NCBI RefSeq assembly: GCF_019331735.1
Contig: NZ_JAHBBH010000005.1
Span: 80,655-144,654 of the forward strand
Source of the DNA: Bifidobacterium miconis
GTDB taxonomy: Bacteria > Actinomycetota > Actinomycetes > Actinomycetales > Bifidobacteriaceae
Direction of reading: 5' to 3'
DNA length: 64,000 bases
Position 1 is the stretch's first letter. Each line of letters starts with the position of its first letter. Made by a program: the position numbers and the translations under genes. Of this stretch, positions 18,631 to 28,236 are shown piece after piece. The notes beneath the pieces are model-generated. The model saw only the letters and a list, made by a program, of their open reading frames with translations. It did not search any database and had not been told where the DNA came from.

Positions 18631-19533
18631 ATGGTACAAGACAAATCGCTCGCGCTTGATCCCAAGCGTCGCATCCGCCACTCCTCCCGTGCATTTGACA
18701 TGGTCAACTGCACACTATTGGTCATCTTCACGCTGCTGATTGCCGTGCCTGTGTGGAATATCGTCGTCGCATCGTTCTCCGCGTCTGGCTCGACCGGTGG
18801 GCTCGCGCTGGTGCCTGACAAGTTCACGCTCGACAACTACAAGGCCGTGTTCACCAACAACGGCATGTGGAACGCTCTGTTCATTTCCGTGGCGAAGACC
18901 ACAGTTGGTGTCATCGCGCATACACTGTTCTGCGCGCTGTTTGCCTACCCGATGAGCAAGGCGTATCTCAGGGGGCGCAAGTTCTATTCGGCGATGGGCA
19001 TCATCACCATGTTCTTCGGCGGCGGCATGATTCCTACATTCCTGCTCATCAAGTCGCTCGGCCTGCTTGACACGTTCTGGGTGTACATCATTCCCGCGCT
19101 GTTCAGCTACTACGATGTGATCATTCTGATGAACTTCTTCCGTCAGATCCCCGAATCTCTCATCGAGTCGGCGAAGATCGACGGTGCGAGCGAATGGCGT
19201 ATCTTCACGTCAATCATCCTGCCGCTGTCGATGCCGGGTCTGGCCACAATCGGCTTGTTCCACGGAGTCGCTCAGTGGAACGACTTCATGACCACGAAAC
19301 TGTACGTCAACAACGAGCAACTGTACCCGCTGCAGATGCGCCTATACAACATCATCATGCAGTCGCAGGCTGCGTCGGAGAACGGCAATATGGCTTCGGC
19401 CATTCTGGATACCACCACGCGAGGTGTGCGTCTGTCGACCATCATCATCACGATCGTGCCGATTCTCGTGCTCTACCCGCTGGTGCAGCGCTACTTCGTC
19501 GGCGGCACGATGCTCGGCGCAGTCAAGGGTTGA
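18631..19533 (+). CDS. ABC sugar permease, LplC-type
   Basis: This 300-residue MalG-like permease is the partner of the gene 12 bp upstream. The EAA loop reads ESAKIDGASEWRIFTSIILP. It ends in the typical QRYFVGGTMLGAVKG. AAGGAAGCA serves as ribosome site. The two permeases form one membrane channel with the binding protein encoded next. Confidence 0.94.
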   Translation: MVQDKSLALDPKRRIRHSSRAFDMVNCTLLVIFTLLIAVPVWNIVVASFSASGSTGGLALVPDKFTLDNYKAVFTNNGMWNALFISVAKTTVGVIAHTLFCALFAYPMSKAYLRGRKFYSAMGIITMFFGGGMIPTFLLIKSLGLLDTFWVYIIPALFSYYDVIILMNFFRQIPESLIESAKIDGASEWRIFTSIILPLSMPGLATIGLFHGVAQWNDFMTTKLYVNNEQLYPLQMRLYNIIMQSQAASENGNMASAILDTTTRGVRLSTIIITIVPILVLYPLVQRYFVGGTMLGAVKG

Positions 19534-19561
19534 AACGGCAATGAACTCAAGGAACACAGCA

Positions 19562-21190
19562 ATGAAGCACACTCGCATCATACGGAACGTAATTATCGGC
19601 CTGTCCTCTATCGCTCTGGTTGCCCCGCTGGCCGCCTGCGGCGTCGACAACGCCTACACCACGAACACGGTCGACGCCCTGCCCGACCCCACGTACACGC
19701 TCTCCGCGGACAAGCCGGCCTGGCAGTCGGACACGTCCAAGGACAACACGCTCACCTGGTACGTGAACGCCGACTGGTGGAACAAGTCGTTCGGACAGGA
19801 CCTGATCACCAAGAAGATCAAGGAGGACCTCAACGTCGACATCAAGTTCGTCACGGGCGACGACACCAAGCTCAACACGTACTTCGCCGGCGGCGACCTG
19901 CCCGACGTAATCACCGTGTTCGATAGTACGTCGCGCGTTGCCAAGGCCGCGAAGAATTGGTCGTACCCGTTGCAGGACCTTGCTGCGAAATACGACCCGT
20001 ACTTCATGAAGGTCGCCAAGAAGGAGACGCTTGACTGGTTCAAGCTCTCCGACGGCAAGACACACGGATACCCTTCGTACTCCAACACGTCCGAGGACTA
20101 CAAGTCAGGCATGATCCACACCTCGCAGGCGTTCGTCATTCGCAAGGACGTGCTCGCGGCCATCGGCGACCAGGACTTCACCACGCCCGAAGGGTTCATC
20201 GCCGGCATGAAGGCCATCAAGGAGAAGTTCCCCGACCTCGTGCCGTTTGGATTCAACGACTTCAGCGGCGGCAACAGCTCGCTCGACACCGTGCTGCAGA
20301 ACATGCTCGGCGTGCCCACGCTGAGCAAGGACGGCACGTTCTACGACCGGCAGATGGACGACGATTACCTGACCTGGCTCAAGACGCTACGGCAGGTGCA
20401 CGAGGACGGCAACATCTCCGACGACAGCTTCGCCGATGATGGCGATACCTTCAAGGAGAAGGAGAGCACCGGCAAATACGCCACCATGCTGGTAACCAGC
20501 TTCGTCGGCCAGAGCGCGCCCCTGCAGCAGTGGGCTTCAACCGACCCGGACGGCCAGTACGTCGCCATCGACGGCATTCGCAGCACCAAGGGGCGCAAGC
20601 CCACGCTCAGTGAGACCGGCCTGAGCGGCTGGACCGTCAGCTACATCACCAAACAGTGCAAGAACCCGTCCAAGGCCATCCAGGTCTTCACCTACCTGCT
20701 GTCCGATTACGGTGAAATGCTCGTCAACTACGGCATCGAGGGCAAGACCTACACCAAAAACGCGGATGGCACCGTCTCCTGGACACCCGCCGCCGATAAG
20801 ATCCGCCTGAACGACTCCGAGAAGTGGCAGAAGGAATACCGCATGGGCGAGTTCGTGCTCTTCGGTCACGACCGGTACAAGGCGCTCAACAAGGACTCCT
20901 TCGCCGACGCCATCAAGCAGTTCCAGGAACACAACCAGCAGTACCTAGCCCCGCAGTATGAGATCGAGAACATCGCACCGGACGCCGGCACGCTGGAGGC
21001 GCGCTCATATACGGCCATCACGACCAAATGGTCCTCCACGCTAGTCTCGCTCATCCGGGCCGGTTCGGATAAGCAGTTCGACAGGATCGTCAGCCAGTAC
21101 AAGACGTTCCTGAAGAACAACGACATCGATGCCATCAACAAGGTGCGCAACGAGAAGATTAAGAGCAACGAGAAGCTGCTCAGCGAGTAA
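19562..21190 (+). CDS. Sugar-binding lipoprotein of the ABC importer (LipO/YtcQ type)
   Basis: This 542-residue family-1 extracellular solute-binding protein has a lipoprotein signal with lipobox PLAAC, so it is anchored outside the membrane. Its size and its partnering with LplB/LplC-type permeases place it in the group that binds large or complex oligosaccharides. ATG 19562 follows AAGGA by 8 nt; ATG 19541 is in frame but less well placed. The gene is followed by a strong hairpin and then the GH30 gene. Confidence 0.92.
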   Translation: MKHTRIIRNVIIGLSSIALVAPLAACGVDNAYTTNTVDALPDPTYTLSADKPAWQSDTSKDNTLTWYVNADWWNKSFGQDLITKKIKEDLNVDIKFVTGDDTKLNTYFAGGDLPDVITVFDSTSRVAKAAKNWSYPLQDLAAKYDPYFMKVAKKETLDWFKLSDGKTHGYPSYSNTSEDYKSGMIHTSQAFVIRKDVLAAIGDQDFTTPEGFIAGMKAIKEKFPDLVPFGFNDFSGGNSSLDTVLQNMLGVPTLSKDGTFYDRQMDDDYLTWLKTLRQVHEDGNISDDSFADDGDTFKEKESTGKYATMLVTSFVGQSAPLQQWASTDPDGQYVAIDGIRSTKGRKPTLSETGLSGWTVSYITKQCKNPSKAIQVFTYLLSDYGEMLVNYGIEGKTYTKNADGTVSWTPAADKIRLNDSEKWQKEYRMGEFVLFGHDRYKALNKDSFADAIKQFQEHNQQYLAPQYEIENIAPDAGTLEARSYTAITTKWSSTLVSLIRAGSDKQFDRIVSQYKTFLKNNDIDAINKVRNEKIKSNEKLLSE

Positions 21191-21195
21191 GCCAG

Positions 21196-21234
21196 CGTTT
21201 CCGGTCTGCCCCGTGACGGGACAGACCGGAAACG
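21196..21234 (+). terminator. Intercistronic hairpin between the binding protein and GH30 genes
   Basis: A perfect 13-bp stem (CGTTTCCGGTCTG / CAGACCGGAAACG) carries an inner 4-bp stem in its loop. Like the nagB-nagA hairpin, it sits inside an operon and may lower downstream expression or protect the 3' end of the binding-protein mRNA. Confidence 0.65.
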
Positions 21235-21273
21235 TCTCGCGTCCAGACACGTATGAATAAGGAAACCACGTTC

Positions 21274-22620
21274 ATGAACACCATGTATATGACCGACGGC
21301 CCGGAACATATGTTCACGCCGATCGAAGGGGATACGGCCGGCACCGTCGACGTGACGATAACCATCGACCCCGGACACCGACATCAGAGTATCGACGGAT
21401 TCGGCGCGTCGTTCACTGATGCGTCCGCCCACCTGATCGGACAGGTGCTCGACGATGAGGATCGCACGTACGCGATGTCTAAATTGTTCGATCCCGCACT
21501 CGGCATCGGCTTGTCCCTGTTGCGCAACCCGATGGGAGCTTCGGATTACGCGCGCACGATCTACAGCTACGACGACATGCCCAACGGGTACGAGGACATG
21601 GAACTTGAGCACTTCTCGATCTATCACGACGAGAACGGCATCATCCCGCTGACCAAATGGGCCATGGAACTCAACCCGCAGCTCAAACTCATCGCCTCGC
21701 CTTGGAGCGCACCGGGATGGATGAAGACCAGCGGTTCCATGATCGGCGGAGAGCTCAAGGAAGACCGCTACGAGGTATACGCCCGGTACTTTGTGCGGTT
21801 CCTTCAGGCGTACGCCGAACAGGGGGTTCCGGTCTTCGCCGTCACGCCTCAGAACGAGCCGCTGTTCGTGCCCGGCCACTATCCGGGCATGCTGATGCCG
21901 GCGGATCGGGAGGTGCGTTTCGTGCGCGACTTCCTGCGTCCCACCCTGCGCAAGGCGGGACTCGACACACGCGTGTTCGGCTACGACCACAACTGGGATC
22001 GCATCGACTATCCGCTGAACCTGCTCGACGACGCGTTCGACGCGTTTGACGGCATCGCATGGCACTGGTATGGCGGCCGGCCTGTCAGCCAGTCACGCGT
22101 CGCGGCGATCTTCCCCGACAAGGACGTATACTTCACCGAGGGGTCCGGCGGCGAATGGATCCCTGAATTCGAGCCGGCATTCAGCAATCTCATGCGCACG
22201 GGTATCGACATCCTGCGCAACGGATCGAAGTCGTTCATCTTGTGGAACCTTGCGCTCGACGAGCACAACGGACCGGTCGTCCCCGGTTTCGGTCGCAGCA
22301 CCTGTCGTGGCCTGCTGCGCGTCAATCAGGCCGACCGAACCGTGGAATACACGCTGGACTATTACGGTCTGGCCCATTTCAGCAAGTTCATCCGGCCCAA
22401 TGCGGTGCGTATCGACAGCGATCAGACCGCCGGCGTGCGTTCTCTGGCCTGCCGCAATACGGATGGTTCGACGGTCGCAGTGCTGTTCAACGACACGGAT
22501 CATGCCGTGCGAGTCGGCGTGGAAATGCGCGGCGTGGACGGTTCGTCGCGCACGGCGACGATGCCGACAAGGGCCGCGCTGACCGTGGTCTGGAACGACG
22601 AGAATAATGGTATGCGATGA
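21274..22620 (+). CDS. GH30 family glycoside hydrolase (glucosylceramidase-like)
   Basis: This 448-residue enzyme of the GH30 (beta/alpha)8 family has FGASFTDASA, the acid/base Glu in TPQNEP (E195) and the nucleophile Glu in YFTEGSGG (E289), followed by the beta-sandwich. There is no signal peptide, so it acts in the cytosol on imported sugar. Known GH30 activities include beta-glucosidase, beta-1,6-glucanase, beta-xylosidase and beta-fucosidase; the sequence does not decide between them. ATG 21274 is preferred to ATG 21253 because AAGGAAA lies about 9 nt before it. The stop overlaps the next start. Confidence 0.92.
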   Translation: MNTMYMTDGPEHMFTPIEGDTAGTVDVTITIDPGHRHQSIDGFGASFTDASAHLIGQVLDDEDRTYAMSKLFDPALGIGLSLLRNPMGASDYARTIYSYDDMPNGYEDMELEHFSIYHDENGIIPLTKWAMELNPQLKLIASPWSAPGWMKTSGSMIGGELKEDRYEVYARYFVRFLQAYAEQGVPVFAVTPQNEPLFVPGHYPGMLMPADREVRFVRDFLRPTLRKAGLDTRVFGYDHNWDRIDYPLNLLDDAFDAFDGIAWHWYGGRPVSQSRVAAIFPDKDVYFTEGSGGEWIPEFEPAFSNLMRTGIDILRNGSKSFILWNLALDEHNGPVVPGFGRSTCRGLLRVNQADRTVEYTLDYYGLAHFSKFIRPNAVRIDSDQTAGVRSLACRNTDGSTVAVLFNDTDHAVRVGVEMRGVDGSSRTATMPTRAALTVVWNDENNGMR

Positions 22621-23234
22621 AACTGTTTTCCATTGACTGCAAGCTGTACCGCACGCTTGAACTGGTCTGGCAGGTGATGGAACTGAGCCTGCTGTTCCTG
22701 TTCGGCTCCGTGCCGATCGTCACGATCGGGGCGAGTGCGGCGGCGATGTTCCGCGTGCGGTTCGACATGATCGAAGAGGGTTCCGTGCCGGTCGCGTCCC
22801 GTTTCTGGTCGGCCTACCTGCGTGCCTTGAGGCGTGCAGTGCCGGCGTGGCTGATCGTGGTCGCCGGATTCGTCTTGTTGCTTGCCGTATACTGGGGCGT
22901 CTCCATGCTGACGGGCGGCAGCCAGTACGTGCTGATGCCGCTGAACGTGGTCGGAGCCGTATGGATGCTAACATGCGTCAACGTATTTCCTCTGCTTGCG
23001 TCTCGGCCGGCGTTGGACGTTCCGGTGGCGGTGCTGTTCCGTGAGGCCGCCCGTGCCGGACTGGGACATGTGCTGCAATCCGCGCTGATGGTGTGTGTGC
23101 TGCTGACGGCCGTGCTGTCGGTGGTGTTCGTGCCGTGGCTGCTGTTCGTGGCGCTGTTTTTCTTCCCCGGGCTGGCATGCTATGTGAGGACGTGGCTCGT
23201 CCGGTGGGCGTGCGCGGGAACGGTTCGGCCGTGA
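22617..23234 (+). CDS. YesL/DUF624 family membrane protein
   Basis: This 205-residue protein has about five hydrophobic helices. It matches the YesL pattern: an N-terminal LVWQVMELSLLFLFGSVPIVTIGAS and two later helix pairs. It overlaps the GH30 stop by ATGA. YesL proteins often sit beside LplABC-type importers and glycoside hydrolases, but their role is unknown; assistance to the importer is the usual guess. Confidence 0.85.
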   Translation: MKLFSIDCKLYRTLELVWQVMELSLLFLFGSVPIVTIGASAAAMFRVRFDMIEEGSVPVASRFWSAYLRALRRAVPAWLIVVAGFVLLLAVYWGVSMLTGGSQYVLMPLNVVGAVWMLTCVNVFPLLASRPALDVPVAVLFREAARAGLGHVLQSALMVCVLLTAVLSVVFVPWLLFVALFFFPGLACYVRTWLVRWACAGTVRP

Positions 23235-23295
23235 CGACCTGATCGGGCCGTCAAACGCCGCATGGGAAACCCTGATCGTAGTAGGTAGGTCAATT

Positions 23296-24003
23296 ATGCA
23301 GGACAATGCGCAGCACAATGAACGTGACCGCGGGGGCAAACCCCGCAAGCACCGCCCGGAAACCGAGCAGAAGCGACGCGAGATCATCGCCGCCGCGTCG
23401 CAGGTGTTCGCGGAAAAGGGATTCAACGACGGGACGCTGGAAGAGATCGCCGAACGTACCGGTCTCACGCGGGCCGGCGTGCTCCACCACTTCGGATCCA
23501 AAAGCGCCCTGCTGATGGAAGTGGTGAAGAACCGCGACGTTTCTGGCGGCCAGCGGCGTGAGCAGACGCACATCGACCACGGCGAGGACTGGTTCCGCCA
23601 TCTTGCCGCCACGGCCGACGACAATGCCAAGCATCCGGGCATGGTACGCCTGTTCACCATGATGTCCGGGGAATCGGTCGTCAAGAAGAACACCAGTATG
23701 CCGTACTTCCGGGACCGCTACCGCGATCTGCGCAACGACCTCATGGCCTCGTTCGTCCAGATGGCCAAGGAACGCAAGGCCACCATCAATATGGCCGAGG
23801 CCGAGATGGCGAGCTCGGCCATCATTGCGGTCATGGACGGCCTGCAATATCAGTGGCTGCTGCAGCAGGGAGATGAGAACGACGAGACCGAAACGTCCGA
23901 AGACGACAGCCCTGTCGATCTCGCGGAGTACACGCGCTACGCCATCAACGTGATCGTCGCGGCCGTGCTCGAACACCATGACGATCCGCCACTGATCCAA
24001 TAA
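23296..24003 (+). CDS. TetR-family transcriptional regulator
   Basis: This 235-residue protein has an N-terminal TetR helix-turn-helix (about residues 28-72: REIIAAASQVFAEKGF, LEEIAERTGLTRAGVLHHFGSK) and a variable ligand-binding C-terminus. It is the last gene of the GH30 locus and may control it from the palindromes at 17444 and 17558. TetR regulators are less usual than LacI or ROK for bifidobacterial sugar loci. The ribosome site GTAGGTAGG precedes the ATG. Confidence 0.9.
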   Translation: MQDNAQHNERDRGGKPRKHRPETEQKRREIIAAASQVFAEKGFNDGTLEEIAERTGLTRAGVLHHFGSKSALLMEVVKNRDVSGGQRREQTHIDHGEDWFRHLAATADDNAKHPGMVRLFTMMSGESVVKKNTSMPYFRDRYRDLRNDLMASFVQMAKERKATINMAEAEMASSAIIAVMDGLQYQWLLQQGDENDETETSEDDSPVDLAEYTRYAINVIVAAVLEHHDDPPLIQ

Positions 24004-24081
24004 CCGGCGCCGGCCGATAGGGGAAGTCGGGCCGATCCATACGGAGGTCTGCGTGGGATACCTGATACGGCCTGTGTCTCG

Positions 24082-24603
24082 TCAGTGGAGCTGGCCTTCG
24101 GTGATGAAGAACGCGTGAGTGTCGCCGTGGCGTTTGTTGTCGATGTAGCGGCGGAACAGGGCGAGGCGTTCGACGGTGCTCGTGGCGAGCGGCTGGGGGA
24201 GCGCGTCGAGGTCGAACCAGCCGACGTTGAGGCTTTCCTCATCGCCGACGAACGGGTCGGCGTTGCCGCCCGGCTTGACCGTGCACAGGAACGAATGGTC
24301 CATGTACATGGTGTTGTCGCCGTTCGCGTACGTGATGACCTTGTCCGAGGAGACGACCGCGACCAGATCGGTGACGACCGCGTCCACGCCGGTCTCCTCC
24401 TTGATCTCGCGCACCACCGTGTCCGCAGGCTGCTCGCCCGGCTCGTTGATGCCGTAAACCATCGCCCACTCGCCCGTGTCGGAGCGGCGGCCGAGCAGGA
24501 TGCGGCCGGAATCGTCCAGCACGCAGCCGGTCACGCCCATGAGCCACAGGAGATCATGGCCGATCTTTTTGCGGAGTTTCAGTACGAAATCAGGGGTTGG
24601 CAT
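24082..24603 (-). CDS. Nudix hydrolase
   Basis: This 173-residue protein has a complete Nudix box, GINEPGEQPADTVVREIKEETGV, with the REIKEETG core that binds the metal, so it should be active on a nucleoside-diphosphate compound. AAAGGA precedes ATG 24603. It is convergent with the TetR gene. The substrate is not predictable from sequence. Confidence 0.9.
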   Translation of the reverse strand: MPTPDFVLKLRKKIGHDLLWLMGVTGCVLDDSGRILLGRRSDTGEWAMVYGINEPGEQPADTVVREIKEETGVDAVVTDLVAVVSSDKVITYANGDNTMYMDHSFLCTVKPGGNADPFVGDEESLNVGWFDLDALPQPLATSTVERLALFRRYIDNKRHGDTHAFFITEGQLH

Positions 24604-24628
24604 AGATAAGTCCTTTCGTGTCTATACA

Positions 24629-24760
24629 CAAGCTCCCCTTGCTAGGGGAGCTGTCGGCGAAGCCGACTGAGGGGTAGTCGGAAGGATGTGCGTCATGGCG
24701 CTTGACTACCCCTCAGTCTCACTGCGTTCGACAGCTCCCTTGACAAGGGGAGCCGAGGAA
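24629..24760. repeat. Inverted pair of double-hairpin repeat elements
   Basis: The left copy has the hairpin AGCTCCCCTTGCTAGGGGAGCT, then GTCGGCGAAGCCGAC and TGAGGGGTAGTC. The right copy (about 24706-24757) is the same element reversed: GACTACCCCTCAGTC, CTGCGTTCGACAG, CTCCCTTGACAAGGGGAG. Together they form a long imperfect inverted repeat in the intergenic space and may terminate pepP transcription. Relatives lie at 38507 and 45111. Confidence 0.8.
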
Positions 24761-24771
24761 AGAGGGAACGG

Positions 24772-26370
24772 TCAGACCAGCGCAGCGGTCGCGCGGTCAG
24801 ACATCCACTGCTCGACCTCGTCGATCTGCTTCGGAATGCCGGCGGAGAGCCATTCGGGGCCGTGCTCAGTCATGAGCACGTCGTCCTCGATGCGGATGCC
24901 GATGCCGCGCATCTCCGGCGGCAGCAGCAGGTCGTTCTTCGCGAAGTACAGGCCCGGTTCGATGGTGAAGATCATGCCCGGCGTGATCTTCGCGCCCTGA
25001 TACGACTCGTAGCGGGCCTGCGCGCAGTCGTGCACGTCCAGGCCGAGGTGATGCGCCACGCCGCAGGCGAGCCAACGGCGGTGCTGCTGGCCTTCGGGGG
25101 AGAGCGACTCCTCCACGCCGACCGGCAGGATGCCCCACTCGTGCAGGCGCTCCGCGATCACGCGCATGCACGCGTGGTGGATGTCGGAATAGGTCGCGCC
25201 CGGCTTGGCCGCCTCGAAACCGGCCTGCTGGGAGTCCAGCACCGCCTGGTACAGGCGCTTCTGCAGGTCGGTGAACTTGCCGCCGACCGGGAACGTACGC
25301 GTGATGTCGGCCGTGTACAGGCTGTTGACCTCCACGCCTGCGTCGATGAGCAGCATGTCGCCATGGCGCACCACGCCCGTGTTGCGCATCCAGTGCAGGA
25401 TCGGCGCGTGCTCGCCCGACGCGATGATCGTGTCGTAGCCCAGGCCATTGCCCTCCTCGCGCGCGTTCGAATTGAACGCGCCTTCCAGCATGCGCTCCGA
25501 ACGCGGCTGGTCGACGACCTTCGGCAGCGTCGTCAGAATACGGTCGAAACCGTCCTTCGTCGCGGCGATCGCCTTGCGCATCTCGCCGATCTCATAAGAG
25601 TCCTTGATCATGCGGGCTTCGGCGGAAAACTCGTGCAGCTTGTCGTCGGCCGCGGAATTTGCGTCCGGATCGTCGAAGCCGTTCGCCTCGCGCACCGACT
25701 CGACCATCGACGTGACCTGCGGGTCGGCGTCGGCGATCACGCGCACGCGTACGGCGCCCGCCTCCGAACCGACGTCCTTGCCGAGCGCGTCCGCGAGCTG
25801 CGCGATGTCGTGCGTCTCCAGACCGGTCATCGCGGCCAGTTCCTTGAGTCCGGCGCGCGGGCCGACCCAGTACTCGCCGTAATGCGGGTCGCGGTAGTAG
25901 TCTTCGGTCGAATTGTCGGCGCGCGGCGCCACGAACAGTTCGGCCACATGGGTCTTGCCGGCCTTGGCCTCCTCGGAATCCGGGTCGACCGGGTTGAGCA
26001 CGAGCACGGCGCCCGCCTCGTAGTCCTCGCCAAGACCCGTGTAGTAGGCGAACGACGTGTCCGGACGGAACATGTAGTCGCAGTCGTTGTTGCGCACCTT
26101 CGGCTGGCCGGCCGGAATCACCAGACGCTCGCCCGGGAACGCCTTGCCGAGCGCCTCGAGACGCGCCGGCGTGAACTTCGAGGACTCGAGCGGCTCGACG
26201 GCCGGCTCCTGATTGTCCCAGCCGGTCGTCATGAACTCCTTGAACGAGCTGCTGTTCGGACGCAGCGAACGGTTGTTCACGCGGTCGTTCATCGGCTGGT
26301 TCGGACCGGGCGCGGACTTGCTCTCCTCGGCCTCGTACTCCTTGTCCTTTTCGGTGATGACTTCGCTCAT
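24772..26370 (-). CDS. pepP: Xaa-Pro aminopeptidase (aminopeptidase P, M24B)
   Basis: This 532-residue cytosolic metallopeptidase removes N-terminal residues before proline. An N-terminal aminopeptidase-P domain (about 60-210) is followed by the pita-bread M24 domain with metal ligands in LLIDAGVEV, YTADITRTF, AHHLGLDVHD, FTIEPGLYF and IRIEDDVLM. The first 50 or so residues are charged and low in complexity. ATG 26370 follows AAGGGAG; GTG 26376 is an in-frame alternative. Confidence 0.95.
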   Translation of the reverse strand: MSEVITEKDKEYEAEESKSAPGPNQPMNDRVNNRSLRPNSSSFKEFMTTGWDNQEPAVEPLESSKFTPARLEALGKAFPGERLVIPAGQPKVRNNDCDYMFRPDTSFAYYTGLGEDYEAGAVLVLNPVDPDSEEAKAGKTHVAELFVAPRADNSTEDYYRDPHYGEYWVGPRAGLKELAAMTGLETHDIAQLADALGKDVGSEAGAVRVRVIADADPQVTSMVESVREANGFDDPDANSAADDKLHEFSAEARMIKDSYEIGEMRKAIAATKDGFDRILTTLPKVVDQPRSERMLEGAFNSNAREEGNGLGYDTIIASGEHAPILHWMRNTGVVRHGDMLLIDAGVEVNSLYTADITRTFPVGGKFTDLQKRLYQAVLDSQQAGFEAAKPGATYSDIHHACMRVIAERLHEWGILPVGVEESLSPEGQQHRRWLACGVAHHLGLDVHDCAQARYESYQGAKITPGMIFTIEPGLYFAKNDLLLPPEMRGIGIRIEDDVLMTEHGPEWLSAGIPKQIDEVEQWMSDRATAALV

Positions 26371-26567
26371 CGGCACTCCCTTGATGCAAAGGATCGATTG
26401 TTACCGCTCCCATCCTAGTTCGTCCTCGGCGCACTCGGGACCACGGCCGCGCCGCATGGCCGCAAGATCGCTAGAATGGAGTGGTTTGAGCCGGGACAAG
26501 GCCGATACGGGCCGATCCGCACCGATACGAGAACCGATACGACAAGCAGAACGAGGGTAAGGCAAGC

Positions 26568-28196
26568 ATGTCATTCGAGCATCCGAACCGCAACAACGAG
26601 ACCATGCGCGAGGTGGAGCGCGACATCATGAACCGTCCGCCGGAGCACAACGTCACGAACATGGACCTCGACCGGATGAACCTGATCCTCGACCTGTTCG
26701 GCCATCCCGAGGAGTCGTTCCGCGTCATCCACGTCACCGGCACCAACGGCAAGGGCTCCACCGCGCGCATGGCCGAGGCGATCTGCCGCGCGTACGGCAT
26801 GCGCACCGGCCTGTACACGTCGCCGCACCTCGAACGCATCAACGAGCGCATCGCCATCGACGGCCAGGAGCTGTCCGACGACGACTTCATCGACACGTGG
26901 GACCAGGTCAAGGACCTCGTCGCGCTCGTGGACGCGAAGATGGTCGAGCAGGGCAAGCCGAAGATGAGCTTCTTCGAGGTGCTCACCGCCATGGCCATCT
27001 GGAAGTTCGCCGACGCGCCGGTCGACGTGGCGATCGTCGAGGTCGGCATGGGCGGCCTACAGGACGCCACCAACGTGCTCGACGCCGACGCGGCCATCAT
27101 CGGCCCGGTCGACATGGACCACATGCAGTGGCTCGGCGGCACCGTCGAAAAGATCGCCGAACAGAAGGCCGGCATTATCAAGCCCGGCTGCACGGCGATC
27201 ATCGGCGCCCAGCCGCACGAGGACGAGGTGATGCCGATCCTCGAGGAGGCCGCGCGCCGCAACGACGCCACGCTCGTGCGCGACGGCTACGAGATGGAGG
27301 TCGTCTCGCGCGCCCCCGCCGTCGGCGGCCAAGTCGCCACGCTCGTCACCCCGCGCGGCCGCTACGAGGAAGTGCCGATCGCCAAGTTCGGCGAACATCA
27401 GGCGCATAACGCGCTCGCCGCGCTCGCCGCCGCCGAGGTCGTCCTGCCCGTCTCCGGCGTGCTCGACGGCGATCTGGTCGGCGAGGCCCTGAGCGGCGTC
27501 AAGGTGCCGGGGCGCATCGAGCAGGTGCGCACCTCGCCGACCATCATCGTCGACGGCGGCCACAACGTGAACGCCGCCGAGGCGCTGCGCGCGGCCATCG
27601 AGGAAAGCTACGACTTCCAGCAGCTCGTCGGCGTGATCGCCATGATGGGCGACAAGCAGGTCGAGGAGTACCTCGGCGTGCTCGAACCGATCCTCGACAA
27701 GGTGGTCGTGACCGAAAACTCGTGGCGCGAGCGCGTCATGCCCGCCGAGGAACTGGAGAAGGTCGCCGTGCGCGTGTTCGGCCGCGACCGCGTCGAACGC
27801 GAGGATTTGCTGCCCGACGCGATCCAGAAGGCCGTCGACATGGTCGACGCCGAAGACGAGACGGGCGTCGGCTACGGCCACGGCGTACTCATCTGCGGCA
27901 GCTTCGTCACCGCCGGCGACGCGCGCGTCCTGCTCAAGGAACGCATGAATCCCGATCTGGCCAAGCCGAAGCACGAGCGCGTCGAGCCGAATCTCGGCGG
28001 CGATAACGCGCATGCCGCGACCGGCACGGATGATGCCGCGACCGATGCGATCGATCAAGACGCCGCCGACCGCGACTTCGAAACGGACGCGAACCCGGAC
28101 TTCGACAACGACGACTTCGGCGATTTCGGCCTGAACAAGATCGCGCGCGAGGCCGCGGAGGACGACGAGCGCGGCGACGATCAGGACGCCGAATAA
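26568..28196 (+). CDS. folC: Folylpolyglutamate synthase / dihydrofolate synthase
   Basis: This 542-residue Mur-ligase-fold enzyme adds glutamate to folates. It has an N-terminal folate loop region, the P-loop TGTNGKGS, the Mg site VEVGMGG, and a C-terminal domain with DGGHNVNAAEAL. The last 75 or so residues form a highly acidic Asp/Ala-rich tail not needed in the family, where about 430-500 residues are usual. It lies directly upstream of smc. Confidence 0.94.
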   Translation: MSFEHPNRNNETMREVERDIMNRPPEHNVTNMDLDRMNLILDLFGHPEESFRVIHVTGTNGKGSTARMAEAICRAYGMRTGLYTSPHLERINERIAIDGQELSDDDFIDTWDQVKDLVALVDAKMVEQGKPKMSFFEVLTAMAIWKFADAPVDVAIVEVGMGGLQDATNVLDADAAIIGPVDMDHMQWLGGTVEKIAEQKAGIIKPGCTAIIGAQPHEDEVMPILEEAARRNDATLVRDGYEMEVVSRAPAVGGQVATLVTPRGRYEEVPIAKFGEHQAHNALAALAAAEVVLPVSGVLDGDLVGEALSGVKVPGRIEQVRTSPTIIVDGGHNVNAAEALRAAIEESYDFQQLVGVIAMMGDKQVEEYLGVLEPILDKVVVTENSWRERVMPAEELEKVAVRVFGRDRVEREDLLPDAIQKAVDMVDAEDETGVGYGHGVLICGSFVTAGDARVLLKERMNPDLAKPKHERVEPNLGGDNAHAATGTDDAATDAIDQDAADRDFETDANPDFDNDDFGDFGLNKIAREAAEDDERGDDQDAE

Positions 28197-28213
28197 CGCG
28201 TTCGTCGCGAGCA

Positions 28214-28236
28214 CAGGCGCCGCAGGCCGGCGCCTG
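28214..28236 (+). terminator. GC-rich hairpin after folC
   Basis: A perfect 9-bp stem (CAGGCGCCG / CGGCGCCTG) with a 5-nt loop follows the folC stop by 17 nt. There is no T tract, so termination is uncertain. Confidence 0.45.

Noticed and set aside
24629..24760. Possible CRISPR array or tRNA-like structure
   Set aside because: There are only two inverted copies and no regular spacers; the stems lack tRNA anticodon and T-loop features.
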